Below are positions 31,342-32,336 of a stretch of DNA of 32,336 nucleotides, piece after piece. Source of the stretch: Candidatus Hermodarchaeum yapensis (GTDB taxonomy: Archaea; Asgardarchaeota; Hermodarchaeia; Hermodarchaeales; Hermodarchaeaceae). The notes under the pieces were generated by a model. That model was not told the DNA's origin. It did no database searches and was given only the letters and a program-made list of their open reading frames with translations. Location: contig JAEOSK010000026.1 of assembly GCA_016840405.1 (NCBI GenBank), forward strand, positions 1-32,336, in the 5' to 3' direction. How positions within the stretch are numbered: position 1 is the stretch's first letter; every line of letters starts with the position of its first letter. A program made the translations under genes and the position numbers.

Positions 31342-32336
31342 TTGAGTACCGAACAGTTGAGCATCGATCATCCTCAGCGTAGTTATGCCTTGGTGTTAAT
31401 CGCCAATTTTCTATGGTTCTTTGGTCTAAGCACGTATCTTAATTTCCGTGGTTTGTATGCCCGACTGTTAGGAGCTAATCCAATCGAAGTGGGATTATTT
31501 TCCTCGGTCTTCTTAATAAGCGCCCTTGTATGGACAGGCCTCAGTGGTCCACTTTGTACCCGTTTCGGAGTGAAACGCGTCCTCATTCTATCATGGCTGA
31601 TCATCCTTCCCGCGCCAATTATCTATATCTTGGCCCCGAGCTGGCAATGGATGCTGCTAAGTGCCGTCTTTGAAGGCTCCTCTTGGTTATCAACACCACC
31701 ACTTCGAACCTATATTGCCCACGTCTCGGAGGGAAAAAGTCGAGGAACAGCATATTCCTTTATCGTCTCTTCTATTGCCCTTGCGGGAATTCCTGCACCT
31801 GTTCTGGGCGGATTTCTTATTCAGTGGTTTGGCTATCAGGTGATTTTTCTGCTTGCCGGATTGATTTTCGTGATTAGCACGTTTTTTCTGTTACCGATCA
31901 GCTCGATACCTCCCCAACAAACTGAGAGTCAACAAAAACGTCAACAGAAGTATTTCTCTAATCGAATTTTTATTCTCTCCACCGTTTTCATGGCCATAAT
32001 CGTTTCCTTAAGTTTCTTCACAAGGGATTTCATTCCCCTATTCCTAGAGGATGTTTGGGGGCTTCAAGAAGACATTATTGGTATTCTCATAGCCATTTTT
32101 AATGGAAGCGCTGTTCTGGTAGCCCCGCTGATTGGAGTGGCCGGCGACCGTGTTGGGTATACAAAAATTCTTCCTCTTCCCATTTTTGGGCTCCTCGGTT
32201 CTCTTGGATTACTGGTGATCGCTCCCGGTTTTCTTTGGCTCTACCCTATCTTTGCGTTACGAGGGACATTCTTCGGGGTTTTTTCATTAGTGAACGCCCT
32301 CGTCTCAAAACATCTATCTCAAGGACAGTTGCAAAG
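31342..32336 (+). CDS. Major facilitator superfamily transporter, N-terminal part
   Basis: An open frame from TTG 31342 runs to the right edge without a stop (331 codons). It starts MSTEQLSIDHPQRSYALVLI, followed by about nine predicted helices. The MFS loop GLSGPLCTRFGVKRVLIL after helix 2 and a second copy, GVAGDRVGYTKILPLPIF, in the C-terminal half mark the superfamily. Between halves is a polar linker PPQQTESQQKRQQKYFSNR. AGGT eight bases upstream supports the TTG; a TAG just upstream in frame excludes a longer protein. The substrate is unknown, and it is not closely similar to the MFS protein at 900. Confidence 0.82.
   Translation, partial: MSTEQLSIDHPQRSYALVLIANFLWFFGLSTYLNFRGLYARLLGANPIEVGLFSSVFLISALVWTGLSGPLCTRFGVKRVLILSWLIILPAPIIYILAPSWQWMLLSAVFEGSSWLSTPPLRTYIAHVSEGKSRGTAYSFIVSSIALAGIPAPVLGGFLIQWFGYQVIFLLAGLIFVISTFFLLPISSIPPQQTESQQKRQQKYFSNRIFILSTVFMAIIVSLSFFTRDFIPLFLEDVWGLQEDIIGILIAIFNGSAVLVAPLIGVAGDRVGYTKILPLPIFGLLGSLGLLVIAPGFLWLYPIFALRGTFFGVFSLVNALVSKHLSQGQLQ

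Overview
The window looks like chromosomal DNA of an archaeon. Promoters carry TATA-type boxes about 25-30 bases upstream of leaderless or short-leader starts. GTG and TTG starts are frequent, and Shine-Dalgarno motifs are of the GGAGG/GGTGA type. The gene content also fits: an F420-type LLM oxidoreductase, a flavodoxin-ferredoxin (EFR1-like) protein, XRE/membrane-protein cassettes, an archaeal wHTH regulator and a complex I/group 4 hydrogenase-like module. A leucine-rich repeat protein with an exact 24-residue period and IDL-P-L cores resembles LRR proteins common in Asgard archaea. An Asgard (for example Thorarchaeota-like) origin is an inference with moderate to low confidence. There are no rRNA, confirmed tRNA or CRISPR features.

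Layout. 1-2430: start of an M20 peptidase (runs off the left edge), a roughly 200-bp relic bearing two outward-facing TnpB/IS605-type end hairpins, and an MFS transporter. 2431-6312: a tight minus-strand operon (opine-dehydrogenase-like enzyme, cobalamin-binding protein, tiny zinc protein) facing a wHTH regulator whose upstream region holds three 15-bp tandem operator-like repeats. 6567-11093: LRR protein, cold-shock protein with a 59-aa partner, a five-helix protein with two H-x13-H pairs (haem-type), an ICMT-like membrane methyltransferase with a DtxR-like operator, a small membrane protein and a PiT-family transporter. 11346-14973: a large type I surface protein, a 43-aa zinc protein and a 5'-truncated tnpB. 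15044-18708: a radical SAM protein and a two-gene NuoC plus [ferredoxin-NuoB-NuoD] fusion module with no membrane subunits. 19073-20382: two back-to-back XRE regulator/membrane-protein cassettes, each with its own palindrome. 20669-32336: metabolic and membrane genes, including a creatininase-family amidohydrolase, an LLM oxidoreductase, an EFR1-like flavoprotein, a ten-helix protein, a secreted protein, a lipase-like hydrolase, an acyl-CoA ligase and the start of a second MFS transporter.

Two dispersed non-coding families run through the window, always in plus orientation. Family A (three copies, about 60 bp) has an invariant-loop hairpin whose stem shows compensatory changes. Family B (at least six full or partial copies, 50-115 bp) lies between genes from 18.9 kb onward.

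The observations I rate highest are these: the fused hydrogenase/complex I-like subunit, in which each NiFe-binding CxxC is replaced by CxxD; the covarying hairpin family A; the regulatory palindromes of the XRE cassettes; and the opine-dehydrogenase/B12-protein/zinc-protein operon. Several short genes (43-60 aa) and the right-edge MFS gene were found by reading the sequence directly.
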